From: Moniliella sp. 'wahieum'
Lineage: Eukaryota; Basidiomycota; Moniliellomycetes; Moniliellales; Moniliellaceae
NCBI GenBank assembly: GCA_003971905.1
Contig: RSEE01000058.1
Span: forward strand, 350,514-414,513
Direction of reading: 5' to 3'
DNA length: 64,000 nt
The notes under the pieces were generated by a model. That model did no database searches and had not been told where the DNA came from. It saw only the letters and a program-made list of their open reading frames with translations. This document shows, piece by piece, positions 23,207 through 33,987 of this stretch. The position numbers and the translations under genes were made by a program. Position 1 is the stretch's first letter, and every line of letters starts with the position of its first letter.

Positions 23207-23553
23207 CGCAGGAGAGAGAAGTGCAAAATTTTCGCACTGCGTTCACAGATCTCTCTCGGTTACTTTCGTATCCCTGTTGGGGGTGTCCGGTCCATGTTTC
23301 CTCGTGATAATGACGGGAGAGTGCCGGGCTATGCCCCAGTATCGCATAGAAGACATACGTCCTACTCTAGCACTCCACTTGTGCTTTCTCATCGTACACG
23401 GTCGGATTATGTGCACGGACGATGGACATGATAGGCCCAACAGCTGTTGGATCGCGTTCAACGCGCCGCGCAACTACTACCTAAAAGCGCTGGAATTACT
23501 TTCGAATGGACCCATAGTAATGGCGGAAGTTACAATACTGTGACGCTAACAAA

Positions 23554-23633
23554 GGACGGCTGGCGCAATGGTAGCGCGTCTGACTACGACAGGTTGTAAT
23601 CAGGAGTTGCAGGTTCGACCCCTGCGTCGTTCG
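23554..23633 (+). tRNA. tRNA-Arg(ACG) with 9-nt intron
   Basis: Acceptor stem GGACGGC (23554-23560) pairs with GTCGTTC (23626-23632), with two G-U pairs; discriminator G. D-arm is GCGC...GCGC. Anticodon stem TCTGA (23579-23583) pairs with TCAGG (23600-23604), and the loop CT-ACG-A...A gives anticodon ACG at 23586-23588, read as inosine-CG. T-arm is GCAGG-TTCGACC-CCTGC. The 9-nt insert CAGGTTGTA (23590-23598) lies exactly at the 37/38 intron site. Removing it gives a normal seven-base loop. Confidence 0.9.
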
Positions 23634-23653
23634 AGCCGACAAGGCGTCCTTTA

Positions 23654-23670
23654 TTTTTTGTACCTTTTTT
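23654..23670 (+). terminator. RNA polymerase III terminator of tRNA-Arg
   Basis: Two T6 runs (23654-23659 and 23665-23670) starting about 20 bases after the tRNA end. Confidence 0.7.
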
Positions 23671-23964
23671 CCCGTTTGCTTCAGCTTCACCAGCTTTTGA
23701 CCTTCTCACAGACCACGAGGCAGTTGCACGCCCAGGTTAGCTGTCAGTCGCGCTGAATACCCAAGTTTTAGCTTTACCCCCTCTGTTGCTGCTGTGGCCT
23801 AAGCGTCGCATGTTACAGGGAATGCATCTAAACTATGCAGTTCATGCGTGGGGACAATTGCCGTATATTAGATCGGCTGTAACATGATGAGGAAGAAAAA
23901 TGCACACGTTGTGCGAGAAGTATAGATCGTCGCATCGCCCGCGCGCTCATCAACCACCAGCCTC

Positions 23965-26430
23965 TCACCTTCGCACCGAGCCCAGGTTGATGACCGTCTG
24001 ACCCTTCTTGTTCTTTCCCTTCTTGTTATCCCTCGGTGCACTGGACGAAGATGGGGTACTGCTCGACCCACCGGGCGTAGGGGCCCAAGCCGACGGCCCC
24101 CCTTGCCCGAAACCTTCTCTCTGGCCGAGCGTAGCTTCTGGTCCCACTTATCCGTCTGCGCTGACTTCTGCGGAAGACCAGGGAAGGCAGCTGCGGGCAG
24201 GGCCTTGTTCTTCCCGCTGGTAGGAGCAGAATAAACCACGGTCTGGACAGCGGGCTGGTGGGTAGGCCGAGGAGCAGGCGCGGGAGGCGGCGCCCAGGAT
24301 GCCGAGGGCGCAGTGGGCACAACACGGTGACGTGCTGCATTCGCCGCGGAGCCAGGGACATGCGCGCTGCTCGCGCTCAAACTGGCAGATGCAGCCGGCC
24401 TGGCAACAGGTGGCCGGGGTGCAGTTGCACCCCAATTGCCTGGTGGACGTGGGGAGGCCGGGGAACGCGCCGAAGGAACCAAGGCTGGGAAAAAGTCGTT
24501 TGCTGCGGCCGAACGGCTGATACCCCCCATGGCCCGACGGGCCGTCGCCATCGTTCCGGCAGTGGAGGCGTACCCTGCTCTTGGAGCACGGGAAGTCGTG
24601 CCGCCGAGGGTAGGAAAGGAGTTGCGTGTGGCAGCAAGGGCAGTCCAAGCCCGAAGCAGTTCCGTTGCTTTCTCCTCGGCATGAGGATAGTTCTCCCCCG
24701 TGGAGATTAGGAGGTCGGCCAATCCTCGAATCAGGCTTGCCCCGTTCTGGATCTTCGCATCGGGATGAACTTCCGTCAGTCCTGCGGGGGTGGAATCTAC
24801 CACGCTCCAGACGGTGGCGGCAAGATCATCCGCGGCGGCTTCCCCCGCACGGTAGGAAGTCAACCCGGTGCGGAGGGAGGCTAGTTTGGATGAGCTGAAT
24901 GACCCGCCCAACACGGCAGTGGCTAAGCCAATAAAGGCTTGCTGGGCCGCAGTTTCAGAATCTTGTGAAGACCTGCTGAGGGAGGAAGATGAAGGGGCTT
25001 CTGTCAGACGGCCCCCAAATCCATCTCGTCGATTGGGACGTGTGTGGCCCCCTCGCGCGGAGCGACTTTGGCTACTGCTCCGGCACTGCTACTACCCTCA
25101 CCAAAAGCCGTATCAACCCGGGCCGCATCGCGCTTTTGCTTGGTGCTCATCATGGAAGCATGCTCTTTGAGGCAATGCGAGTTGTAGTCCATCTCGTTCT
25201 ACCAGTTGCAGTTGCTGTTAGTTCAAAGAGCCCAAGCTTGGGAAACAGATGCAAAACGTACCCCAAACACAACGTATTGCTGCTCCCGACAGCCTGGATT
25301 CTGGCACAAAAAGTGCTTCTTGTCAAAATGGAGTTCCAAGTCAAAGTAGTCGCGGTACCATGTTTGTGCCTCAGCCGCAGCCACGGCGGCATGATTGGCA
25401 GCTGCTTCGGCGGCACGACGACGGTGGCGAGTGTCATGGTCGTCGGTATCCTCTCCAGGCGCAACAGGCGGTGCCGCATCAGGCGTGGCAAAGACAGCGC
25501 ACATTTGGCACTGGAAGTGTTTCTCACGTAGATGCTTGTACAGTTCATCCGGACCATAGAAAAACTGGTTGCAAAACTCGCACTTGCGATGCTCGGTCGC
25601 ATGGTGGGACACGAGTTGGCGCTGCGTGTACAGCGGGTGTTCGTATGTGAAGATTTTCTTGTGCTGGATGCAGAGGTCGCACAGACTGCGCTGGTGAGCC
25701 GCACTAACATGCTCCTTTAGACCGGTCCAGCCTTGGAGGGCACCGTTGGGCCCTGCGCCGCGTGGCCTGAGACCGGGGCACACCTGCCATGACGGAGGCC
25801 GAGGCAGGGAGCGTACGGTCACACTCGAGATGCGAGCAATGAAAGAGAAGCAGCTCGAGCGCATCTTCCTTCTCCCTCTTGGAAGCGAAATGCAGACCTA
25901 GTTTTTCGTCTCGCCACGACGTTTCGTCGGGGGAAAAGGACTCAAACTGCCGTCCTGGCTGGGAGGTAAAGACGACTGTCTTGGCATCCGACTTGCAGTA
26001 CACGCACGACGTTTGCTTGTACAGCGCACGCAGACGCAGCGCGCATCGCCCGCATGTGGTGTGGTTGCATGGATACACGCAGTGCATGGCCATCGGATCC
26101 GCAGATAAAGCATGCGTCCACACTGGCGTCGTCGTTGAGGGCCGAGTTGGCGATGATGGTAACGTCGGTGGGGGACATGGTGGAGAATGCGGGCGGGAGG
26201 AGGAGAGGGATGGGCATTGGACTTGGACTTGGATTTGGACTTGGCCTTGGACTTGGTGTGGGCTGCGGTGCTGTCCGTGGGGCAGGGGGCGGCGTCGGAG
26301 GCGGTGCTGGGGGCGGTGCTGGGGCGGTGCTGGGGGCGGTGCTGGGGGCGATGCTGCTGGCGTCGGACACGAGGTCGTCGGGGCCGGTGGTGAGGGCGGC
26401 GCGGAAGGCGGCGCGGCGTCGTGGCGGCAT
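23965..26430 (-). CDS. HEL2: RING/C2H2 E3 ubiquitin ligase, Hel2/ZNF598 family
   Basis: Ribosome-associated E3 ligase that senses collided ribosomes and ubiquitinates 40S proteins to start ribosome quality control. The Pro/Ala-rich N-terminus MPPRRRAAFRAALTT starts at complement 26430. The RING follows: CFIC, CNHTTCGRC and CVYC (about 26125-25990). C2H2 elements come next: LKEHVSAAHQRSLCDLC, CEFCNQFFYGPDELYKHLRE and YFDLELHFDKKHFLC (about 25730-25290). The intron is 25199-25261 (donor GTACGT), after QQYVVFG. The next exon has LKEHASMM and a helical domain (about 24900-24650), then a low-complexity basic tail ending KKGQTVINLGSVRR at 23965. Frame breaks occur near 26110, 25790, 25020-25000 and 24150. 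Repeated TTGGAC/TTGGAT hexamers at 26217-26257 encode a Ser/Pro-rich stretch of the N-terminus. Confidence 0.93.
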
Positions 26431-26717
26431 GGCGGTTAGGGCGTGGGAGATGGTGAGTGCAGCGGGTGGATGCAGTTTGGGTTGCAAAAAAAGCGCCGCG
26501 TTGGGTTTGTTCTTCTTTGCGGTGCCGTTTGAAATGTAAATTGGTATGCACACGTGACCTGCCCCCCCGGCGGAACGCAGGCGCCCGGAAGCAAGCAGCG
26601 CCCCCCACCGCCGGAAGCAAAGCCCAGAAGAACTTACGTCAGCCGCGAAGTGTCCCCCCGAAGAAGAAGACAAGACGCTGCGCCGTTCTTGCTGCCTCCG
26701 CAACCGCTCTCCCCCCG
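26431..26717. promoter_or_regulatory. Bidirectional promoter between HEL2 and the mL44 gene
   Basis: Only 287 bp separate the two divergent start codons, so both promoters and 5' UTRs must lie here. No clear TATA box; AAAAAAGCG at about 26488 is the main A-run. Confidence 0.6.
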
Positions 26718-28217
26718 ATGGCCCTCTCGTGTGCTGCCGCTGGTGCGCGTGTGCGTGTGCGGGCAGCCCCCCTCAGCGTCCGTGCCGGCGCCCGTCCGCA
26801 CGCCGCCCTCGCCCCGCCCGCGCTTGTGCGTGCGCTCCACGCCAGCGCGCCGCCCGCTGCTGGCCGTCGGGTCGTGCTGCCGTCCATGCCCGACATGACC
26901 TCGCTCGTCGCGCTCAACCAGCAGCCCGTCGCCTTCGGAGGCGCTCCCGCCGGTGCCCTCCCCGCCGTCGGCCGCAAAGACCCGCGCTCTACACCCAGCT
27001 CCTCCCCCCGCCCACGTCGGCGCTCGTCGCCGTCGCGGCTCGCGTGGGCCTTCTGCCGCCCGGCACGCCCCGCGAGGAGCGCGAGCGCATCTGCGCGCTC
27101 GTCCTCCAGGCCTGCACACACCCTTCCTACCACCGTGTGCTCGACCAGGCCGTCGACCTGTACCACCGGCTCTTCCCCCCTTTCGAAGCGCGACCCGGCG
27201 CCGCAGCGGCAGGAACTCGACTCGGACAAGAAGCTGCTCCGCTTCCTCGAGACGACCAAGCTCAACCTCCAGACGAACTCTTCGCTCTCGACGGTAGGCC
27301 ATGAGATCCTGGGCATGCTCTCGGCCGAGTATGTGCATCTCAAGTACCCCCACCTGAGCAGCGATGCGCTCAAGTCGGCCACCCAGCGTACTCAAGCACC
27401 AACACGTGTGCCATCGTCGCACCCTCGTTTGGCCTCCCTCAGAGCAAGCTCCTCCGCCACCTGCACGAAGAGGACACGGCTGTCCCCCACTACCGCGAGC
27501 GCCCACAAGCAAGCCACCTTGATCGACCGGTTCCTCGATGCCGACGACTACTTCCTCGCTCGCACCCGTCCCCCCGTGTCGAAGCGCGGCCAAGACGCTC
27601 TCACCGACCGGGATGCGAATGCGATTGCGATGCGGTCCCTGATTGGTCTTGTGTACCAAGAGAAGGTACGTGCCTCTACTCCCTGATCTGCTACACATTC
27701 AACCCTCTGTTCCTAACCCTCCTACTTCTTTTCTTTTTCTTTCCCGCAGGGCTTTGAGGCAGCCAAGGCGTTTGTCAACGAATACTTCCTGTCGCGCGTG
27801 GTGGACGTGTCCAAGCTGCTCCAATTCCAAAGCCCAAGGCGGTTGCTGAAGGACACGTGCGACAAGTACGGACGGGAGCGTCCGATTGCACGTCTGGTGG
27901 CCGAATCGGGGAGGCATGGTGGCAACTCGATGTATGTTGTGGCTTGGTACTCGGGCCGCCTCAAGCTGGGCGAAGGATTCGGCATGTCGATTGCCATGGC
28001 CGAGTTCCGCGCGGCAACGGATGCATTGCGTCGTCTCTACCTGGCCCAAGTTCCCTTTGTCCCGACCAACGCGCCGAGCGTCACCTTTAACCCTTCGGCC
28101 GTGGCCGGCCCGGGGGAGACGAGCGAACTCAAGACGTACTACCCGCCACGGATTGGTACCTCGGAGGCCCTCCATGGCATCAAGCGCATGGAAGAGACGT
28201 GGAGGTGGAGGAAGTAG
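26718..28217 (+). CDS. MRPL3: Mitochondrial large ribosomal subunit protein mL44 (Mrpl3), RNase III-like
   Basis: Structural protein of the mitochondrial 54S subunit with an RNase III-like fold and a dsRNA-binding domain. ATG at 26718 opens an Arg/Ala-rich mitochondrial presequence (MALSCAAAGARVRVRAAPLS). The RNase III-like part includes ALVLQACTHPSY, LSTVGHEILGMLSAEYVHLK and AIAMRSLIGLVYQEKG. After the intron 27666-27749 (GTACGT...CCGCAG) comes the dsRBD: SPRRLLKDTCDKYGRERPIA, FGMSIAMAEFRAATDALRRL. The C-terminal family extension ends MEETWRWRK at 28217. The NALGMEL-type acidic catalytic motif of true RNase III is replaced (GHEILGML), consistent with a structural role. Frame breaks near 26985, 27195-27215, 27390 and 27500. 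Confidence 0.95.
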
Positions 28218-28432
28218 ATGGACTGCAGCTTGCATGTCCTATGCAATCCGTGCTGATGTACGGTCCTAGTGTGCAGCATTGCCAAAAGGGAGAAAAAAAG
28301 CTTGCCACAGCAATCGGGATGGACTGCTGGTCTTGGTTGGGGCCATGGTACCCTGCTCTACGGCTCACGCCCTCAAGACTTGGTATCTGCACAGCAGCGC
28401 CCGCTTCTAATCCATGCATCTTTTCTACGGAG
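28218..28432. other. Spacer between convergent genes
   Basis: 3' flanks of the mL44 and expansin-like genes; nothing else seen. Confidence 0.5.
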
Positions 28433-29804
28433 TCAGACAATTGACATGATAGCAAACAATAGGTTAACATTAATGGCCAAGCCCAGCCAGGAGCGGCGGC
28501 AGACCTCGGGGGAGAGGATGATGGCCTCGTTTGGTGTGCTGAGAAGGCGAAGGGTGATGATGGCACTTTTTCCCTGCAGGCGCAGATGAGACGCTCGAAG
28601 TGGATGTGCTTGCAGAAGTGTGCGAGGTATGATGACTCTGAACAGGGTGCACCAAAGACAATGACTCCCTCGACGTTGAAGCCACGTGGACATTCTGGAT
28701 AGAAGATGGTGTAGAAGTAGAGGACGAGGTTGAAGTTGAGGCAGATTGCTTCGACGTGGATGAGGTGAGTCGACGAATGGTGGTCGACGAATGGGTGGTC
28801 GACGAATGGGTAGTCGACGAATGGGTAGTCGACGAATGGTAGTCGACGAATGAGAGCTTGAACGGTGAGTGCTCGAAGCGCGGGTGCGCGAAGTGCTCCT
28901 ACTGGAGGATGATTTGGAAGCGGAGGATCCTCCCGATCCAGCACTGGACGCAACCACCGTATCGGGGACGACGGCGGGACGAGTACCAGTGGTGAGCCGG
29001 TACGCAGGGCAGGTACTTGGCGGAACCTGCGAATCGTACGACAAGAGCCCAAATTTATCGTCACCAGGAAGTGGTGGGTTGGAGGGACAGCAACCGGCTT
29101 GTCCTAGACTAGGTTCCGACCCAAGAGCCCCACTTTCGCCCCACCCGGCCCACTGCTCACACGAGACAAACTCATACGTTGCGTTCCAGGTACCGTAGTC
29201 GTGCTTGTAATTGGGGAACCAGTTGTTGGGGATATCTTTGCTGCTGCTCCCAGGCGGTGCGGGCCAGGCCAGGTCAAAGTGGATGAAAGATCCCCACGCA
29301 TTGGGAGCAGAAGATGTAGCGTTACAGGGAGACCCCGGAACCTTCCACGGACACTGGTCCGTCACCTTGACCACGATCGAAGGCGCCGACCCATTGTGGG
29401 GACCAAAGTTGTACCCCGTGCCCTGGGGAGGCGGCGGGTCGTTAACCGTAGAGACAAGGGTGATGCGGGCACAGCTCCCACAGAGGCTCCGAACGAGTTG
29501 TCTGTTCCAAGGGAAAGGGAGTTGAGCGCTGCTATGGGGTAATGCGAAGAAGCGGCTGTGCAGCCACAGGAACCGAGAAAGTTAAGTGGATAGTCGTAGT
29601 GGGTGAGAGTCTTTGGGATGTGGAGTTAGAGAATGAGTTGACAAGAGAAAAGAACAGAGAACGTACCGCCCATCCCGAGGACGGAAATGACCAAGCCTGG
29701 TCTTTGGGTTCGGCCCCATCGATGGTAGAGTACTTTGAGGAAGCAGAGACGACCAGTGCACTCGAAGTGCTCAACCAGAACAAGAAGGAGCGTAAACGAG
29801 CCAT
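28433..29804 (-). CDS. Secreted expansin-like (double-psi beta-barrel) protein with Ser/Thr-rich tail
   Basis: Signal peptide MARLRSFLFWLSTSSALVVS from the ATG at complement 29804. Exon 1 is 29667-29804, intron 29556-29666 (GTACGT...CACAG). The barrel domain has the hallmarks YPIAALNSLSLGTDNSFGA, CGSCARITLVSTVNDPPP, VVKVTDQCPW and SFIHFDLAWP. A C-terminal segment with HDYGTWNATYEFVSCEQWAG and GCCPSNPP follows. Then come a Ser-rich linker and a Thr-His-Ser repeat encoded by a 15-bp minisatellite (28771-28856). A final hydrophobic stretch, LAINVNLLFAIMSIV, ends at 28433 and could be a GPI or membrane anchor. Frame breaks lie near 29478 (inside GASCGSC) and in the repeat/tail. Known relatives loosen polysaccharide networks without hydrolysis; I infer a wall or plant-wall target. 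Confidence 0.78.
28771..28856. repeat. 15-bp minisatellite in the expansin-like gene
   Basis: GTCGACGAATGGGTG-type unit repeated five to six times, some copies one or more bases shorter. The unit encodes His-Ser-Ser-Thr-Thr in one frame and is a likely site of length variation. Confidence 0.9.
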
Positions 29805-31183
29805 GCCTCTAAGAAGGGTCGAACGGCCAAAAGCTGGTGGGACGAAACTAAGAAAGGATGCCCAACTACAGTCATGATAGGTGATAGAGGAAAGCCACTG
29901 CAGGTACGGTTAGTGAGGTGCCAGCTGGATGGTACTTGTTCCAACTACTATACATGGCCATGCCTGACAAGGCAATGGTTATTCTGAGGCCCTCAGTTCC
30001 CGCAACCTAACCACGGAGACCATCAACTGATGTGAACACTCGTCACCTGAGGCCTGCGGCCTGATGAACGCGACGAGTGCTGAGCAGACCATCACCTGCA
30101 ACACCAAAACAAGCCATCCCGACGCTGAGGTTCCAGTTTCCAACCTAGCGCCGGACGCTGGCCATGGCAGCAGCAGCAAGGGTGGTGGAGGGCTGTGACA
30201 TGTCACATGTCATGTGCGAGCGAGACTGGTTGAGGTAGATTCGCATTTGGACCAAGGAAAGCCCAGACAATTTGTTGCAACTCAGCCCCAGCGCTTGCCT
30301 CAGTTGAAAAAAAACTAATAAGCGCCAAGCCTCTCGCCATCCCACACAGTAAGCACGGATATGAACGTTTCAACGGGTGCGTTATGTTCCCCTGGGTTCA
30401 GATCTCAGATTGCAGAATGTCAGGTCTTCACGCTTCAGATCGATCCGATTGCAGTGGCTCTGCTGCTCCTCTGCACCAACCGACGTGGGCTCAAACGGCT
30501 GAGTCGCTGTCTGGATGCCGGCCAGTACTCTGTGCCAGCAGTCCTTGGTCTTATAGAACGGCAAAGGCCATGGCATATCTGCCTTCCCCGTCATTTACCC
30601 CCGCTCGCAATCGCTCTGAAAAGTATACGGTGCCTGGCCCACTTGGCCAAGTAGCCCCCTCCTCCTAGGGAGTAGCCACGATAATCGAATCAGAAGGGCA
30701 CAATAAGGGACTATGTGTGACAACTACAGCCTACCGCGACAACCACTCCGAGGTCAAATTGGAGCCATACGATGAGAGAATCACAGGGAGCATCCCTCTT
30801 GAGCCTACAAAGGGAGACGGTTGGTGCAGTGATTTGTGAAGATGATGAATCTTCTGCCTTCAGCTTCAGCGCCGAGGCATGAAGAGAAGAGTGATTGCAG
30901 AAATCAAAAAATACAGCACGTGTTGAGGGCGGGGCCCTAGGACAACGGGGAACAGGGGAACACAGCACGGTGAGCCAGCCCATAGAAACTAGCTTCGGTA
31001 CCCCCTGTGGCCAGATGGGGGGTATCCAAAATGGCCACTGACGCCAGTTTACTGAGGGATCAGGGAATAGAGAGATGGTGTCCAGTTCAAATGAGGCTCT
31101 GGCATGCCACATGTCATGTGAAACTCCAAGCAAGCGGGTAAAAGGGGAGAGGAAGTGCACCATTACCGGTTACCAGCTACCGG
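29805..31183. other. Intergenic region
   Basis: No conserved protein recognised. CATGT/ACATG palindrome words at 30197-30213 and 31104-31122; TTACCGG words at 31163-31189 run into the FIS1 stop codon. Confidence 0.5.
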
Positions 31184-31685
31184 TTACCGTCGACGCAGTA
31201 AGCTGGCCATGAGGACTCCCCCGATGGCCGCAGCACCAGCCGTGATGGCCATACCAATGTACCCCTCTAACATAACGTCAGTATGTGACCACACACAAAG
31301 CGATCCCGACATTACCCTTTGCGACATCTCGGTCAATCAAGGCCCCAAGGCTCTGCGCTTGTTGGTTATTAGGTTCGCGGGAAAGTAGGAGCGAGTTGAA
31401 CTTGCGCGCCTCGTCAAAGTTGCCTAGCTTGTAGTGCCCCAGGGCAAGGTAGTAAACGCATTCTCTCTCCGTCGGCTCTTTTCTTGGCGGTAAATGTCGG
31501 CAAAGAGACTGACTCCTTGGACCATATCTTGGCGCTGAGGCGACTTGACCAGGCCCCAGGCGTAGTTGAACGTAGTCTGCCCGACACGTGACCTTGCGAA
31601 GCTTCCTTCTCATATTGGTTGCGCAGAACGGCAAGCTCGGCGGAGAGAGCGCCTCGGCGACGTCGGCGGCATACGGAAGCGACAT
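31184..31685 (-). CDS. FIS1: Mitochondrial fission protein Fis1
   Basis: Tail-anchored outer mitochondrial membrane adaptor for the fission dynamin. Start [14 protein letters not shown] at complement 31685. Reassembled across small breaks it reads [52 protein letters not shown] and [20 protein letters not shown], i.e. the two TPR-like repeats, then [20 protein letters not shown]. The last exon, after a short intron at about 31272-31316, encodes [20 protein letters not shown], the transmembrane anchor, and the basic tail SLLRRR before TAA at 31184. Four or so single-base breaks (near 31640, 31575, 31545 and 31475) split it. Length matches the family at about 150 residues. Confidence 0.92.
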
Positions 31686-33320
31686 GGGCGCAGGTGGAGG
31701 TGAAAAGAGGACCGAGCGGCGGGCGGTGGCAACGCGGGGATGCGGCGGGGCGGAGCAGCGCGCAGAGGCTCCCGCCAAGAGCATCCCACACCGGAAACAG
31801 ATCGAGGCTAGATATGAAATTTCAGGGGTGCCTGCCGACATGACGTCAGCCTCGGGCTACCCGCCTTCTCCAGCAACGAAAGGTAGTCAACTATAGGCAG
31901 CGATTACAGACGAAGCCTGCATAGGAGACGGGTGTTCCTCCACCTCGCCGATGCTGCTCTGCGTGAGCATCACGCGTACAGCGAAACTTCCTTCCTGGAT
32001 TGACCATCATCCACACTGCCACAGCCTCCTCCTCAACGAGGACCCACGGAGAGAGTACGGAGATGCCACTGCAGCTCGTTCAATTGGGCTTTGGCGGGAG
32101 AAACACACCAATATATGTGGCAGCACCGGCGACGTCATTCTCTTTCAATGGACCGTCTGCGCTCTCAGCCTCTGCACCTCACACGAGAAACGCTCAACAG
32201 GACACTATGCCCAACCAATGGCATCACGTGGGCCACACAAACTCAGAGTAGTTGGCACGTTCCACACGACTAGGTACACCATGCCGCTCTGCGTTTCGAA
32301 CGGCTTGAGGTGACTGCCGGGAACACGGCGCATAAACGTATGTGGGTACCAGGAACTCATCCGCTCCCCCCACAGTTGGGACAGTACCAGTAACTGCGAA
32401 TGTATTCTTCTTCAGTTGCTAAACCCGGTCCCAGGCGGGAGAAAGACGAAGGGTGTGGGCGCTGCGCTTCCAGTGTGCCAACCGACTTCGGCAGCCTTGT
32501 TCGTTGTGGGATGGTTTCTGTCGTGATGCGTGCTAGCCAAGAGAGAGGTCGGAAAGCCGTCAGCCACCGAGCCGCACCCCATGATGTTGTAAGAAGAAGC
32601 ATACGGTGAAAAGGAGACGAGACACGTTGGAGTCATGTTCAATGGCGGTGATAGAGCGCAGAGAGAGGGTGGATGAAATGCTCGAATGCGGAGGTGGATG
32701 AAACGCTGCACTACATGCAGAATCTTGCTTTCTTTATACAACCGCTTAGCCTGGCATCGTTCAACCCCATATTGTCTCCATCAGAGGCCTGGACCCTATC
32801 GCCGCATAGTAATTTACGGTCGGTGAGTCCGCACAGCTTGTGGACATGACAATGAGGCGTTGTGGATGGTGATACGGACTCTCCGTCTGTGCCGTCAAGG
32901 CGGCCGGTGCTCCGTCCAGACGCCATTATTGCAAAAGCTGCCATTATGTTGGAAAGGGGGACCGATTCGTACCGTTGAGTAGTAGCTCGATTAGCAGTGG
33001 CGATATAAGGCGCAGTCAGACTCTTTACTATGTGGGCACTCCTCAGCTGCGGTTGATAACGGAACGCATCAGGCCCCAACAACCCCAAGAGCCCCGCCAG
33101 CCCTGTATATCCTTCAATTCGTTGACTTGGTAATGCACAACGGTCGATCTATCAATATATCGTCAACCAACAGGACATCATCCAGCGTGATGCACACTCT
33201 TTTCTCTGCCCAACATGATCTAAGGTAGGTCGGGCGTACCTCTGGCGCCTTTTCTTTCTGCAGGTGTGGGCGACACTTCCAAACCAAGTACGGGGTGGCG
33301 CTGGGGCTAGAGTACAAGTA

Positions 33321-33364
33321 GCGTAGCCCGTAGCCCGCAGCCCGCAGCCCGCAGCCTGCAGCGC
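33321..33364. repeat. Period-7 TAGCCCG/CAGCCCG array
   Basis: TAGCCCG, TAGCCCG, CAGCCCG, CAGCCCG, CAGCCTG, CAGC: five heptamers in register changing by single bases. Confidence 0.92.
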
Positions 33365-33558
33365 TGTGGTATCTTTTGTTTGCGCAACGCGACGTTTTCG
33401 GGTCCAGGTCTCAAGCAGACGTTGACCCAGATACATGACTGGCGTTTGCCGTCATGACCTCGACCTTGGAAAGGAGGTGCAGAGCTGATATCTTGGATGC
33501 ATAGACCACCACCATGGTAGTAGAAAATAGGGAAAGGGGGAAAGGAAGGGTAAGAGGC

Positions 33559-33584
33559 GGGGGGGGGGGGGGGGGGGGGGGGGG
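33559..33584. repeat. Poly-G tract of 26 bases
   Basis: Uninterrupted G run inside a purine-rich 300-bp stretch. The true length is uncertain given the base-loss pattern elsewhere in the window. Confidence 0.85.
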
Positions 33585-33987
33585 CAAGGGGGGCAAGGGG
33601 GAGAAGTATGAATGAGGATCTAGAGCCCGAAGGATACATGGGATACATGGTATCCTGCGGGGGTTCGGGGATGAAGTGAAAGCATAACCAAACAGGTGCG
33701 CAACTGGAATCAGGCGAATAGAATCCGGACGTTGGGTGGGGTGAGGGGGGAGGAGAGGGAACACTCGAGCTGAAGCTGTTGAAGTTGGTGAAGGTGGGGA
33801 AGCGGAAGGAATAAGGAGAGGAGGGGAGGGGAGGGAGGGGGGAGACGTGCAAGTGGCAAGGTGGGCGCAGCGTCAAAAAAAACAAGGAACTGATCATGAA
33901 TAGCATAGCAACGAGGTGTTCAAACGCCACAAAAATAAGAACAAGAACAAAAACAAAACCAAAACCAAAAACATGGACATCTGAGCA

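Larger units (their letters stand above)
31686..33987. other. Intergenic region
   Basis: Upstream of FIS1 and downstream of the cyclin gene. No conserved protein seen in about 2.3 kb. Contains the period-7 array at 33321 and the long G-tract at 33559; the A-rich part at 33870-33975 is probably cyclin 3' UTR. Confidence 0.5.

Noticed and set aside
23010-23543. 177-codon plus-strand open frame between the two tRNA genes
   Set aside because: No family likeness, and it overlaps the intron and first exon of the better-supported minus-strand zinc finger gene.
33321-33364. Possible CRISPR-like or direct-repeat array
   Set aside because: Units are 7 bp, contiguous and without spacers; the genome is eukaryotic.
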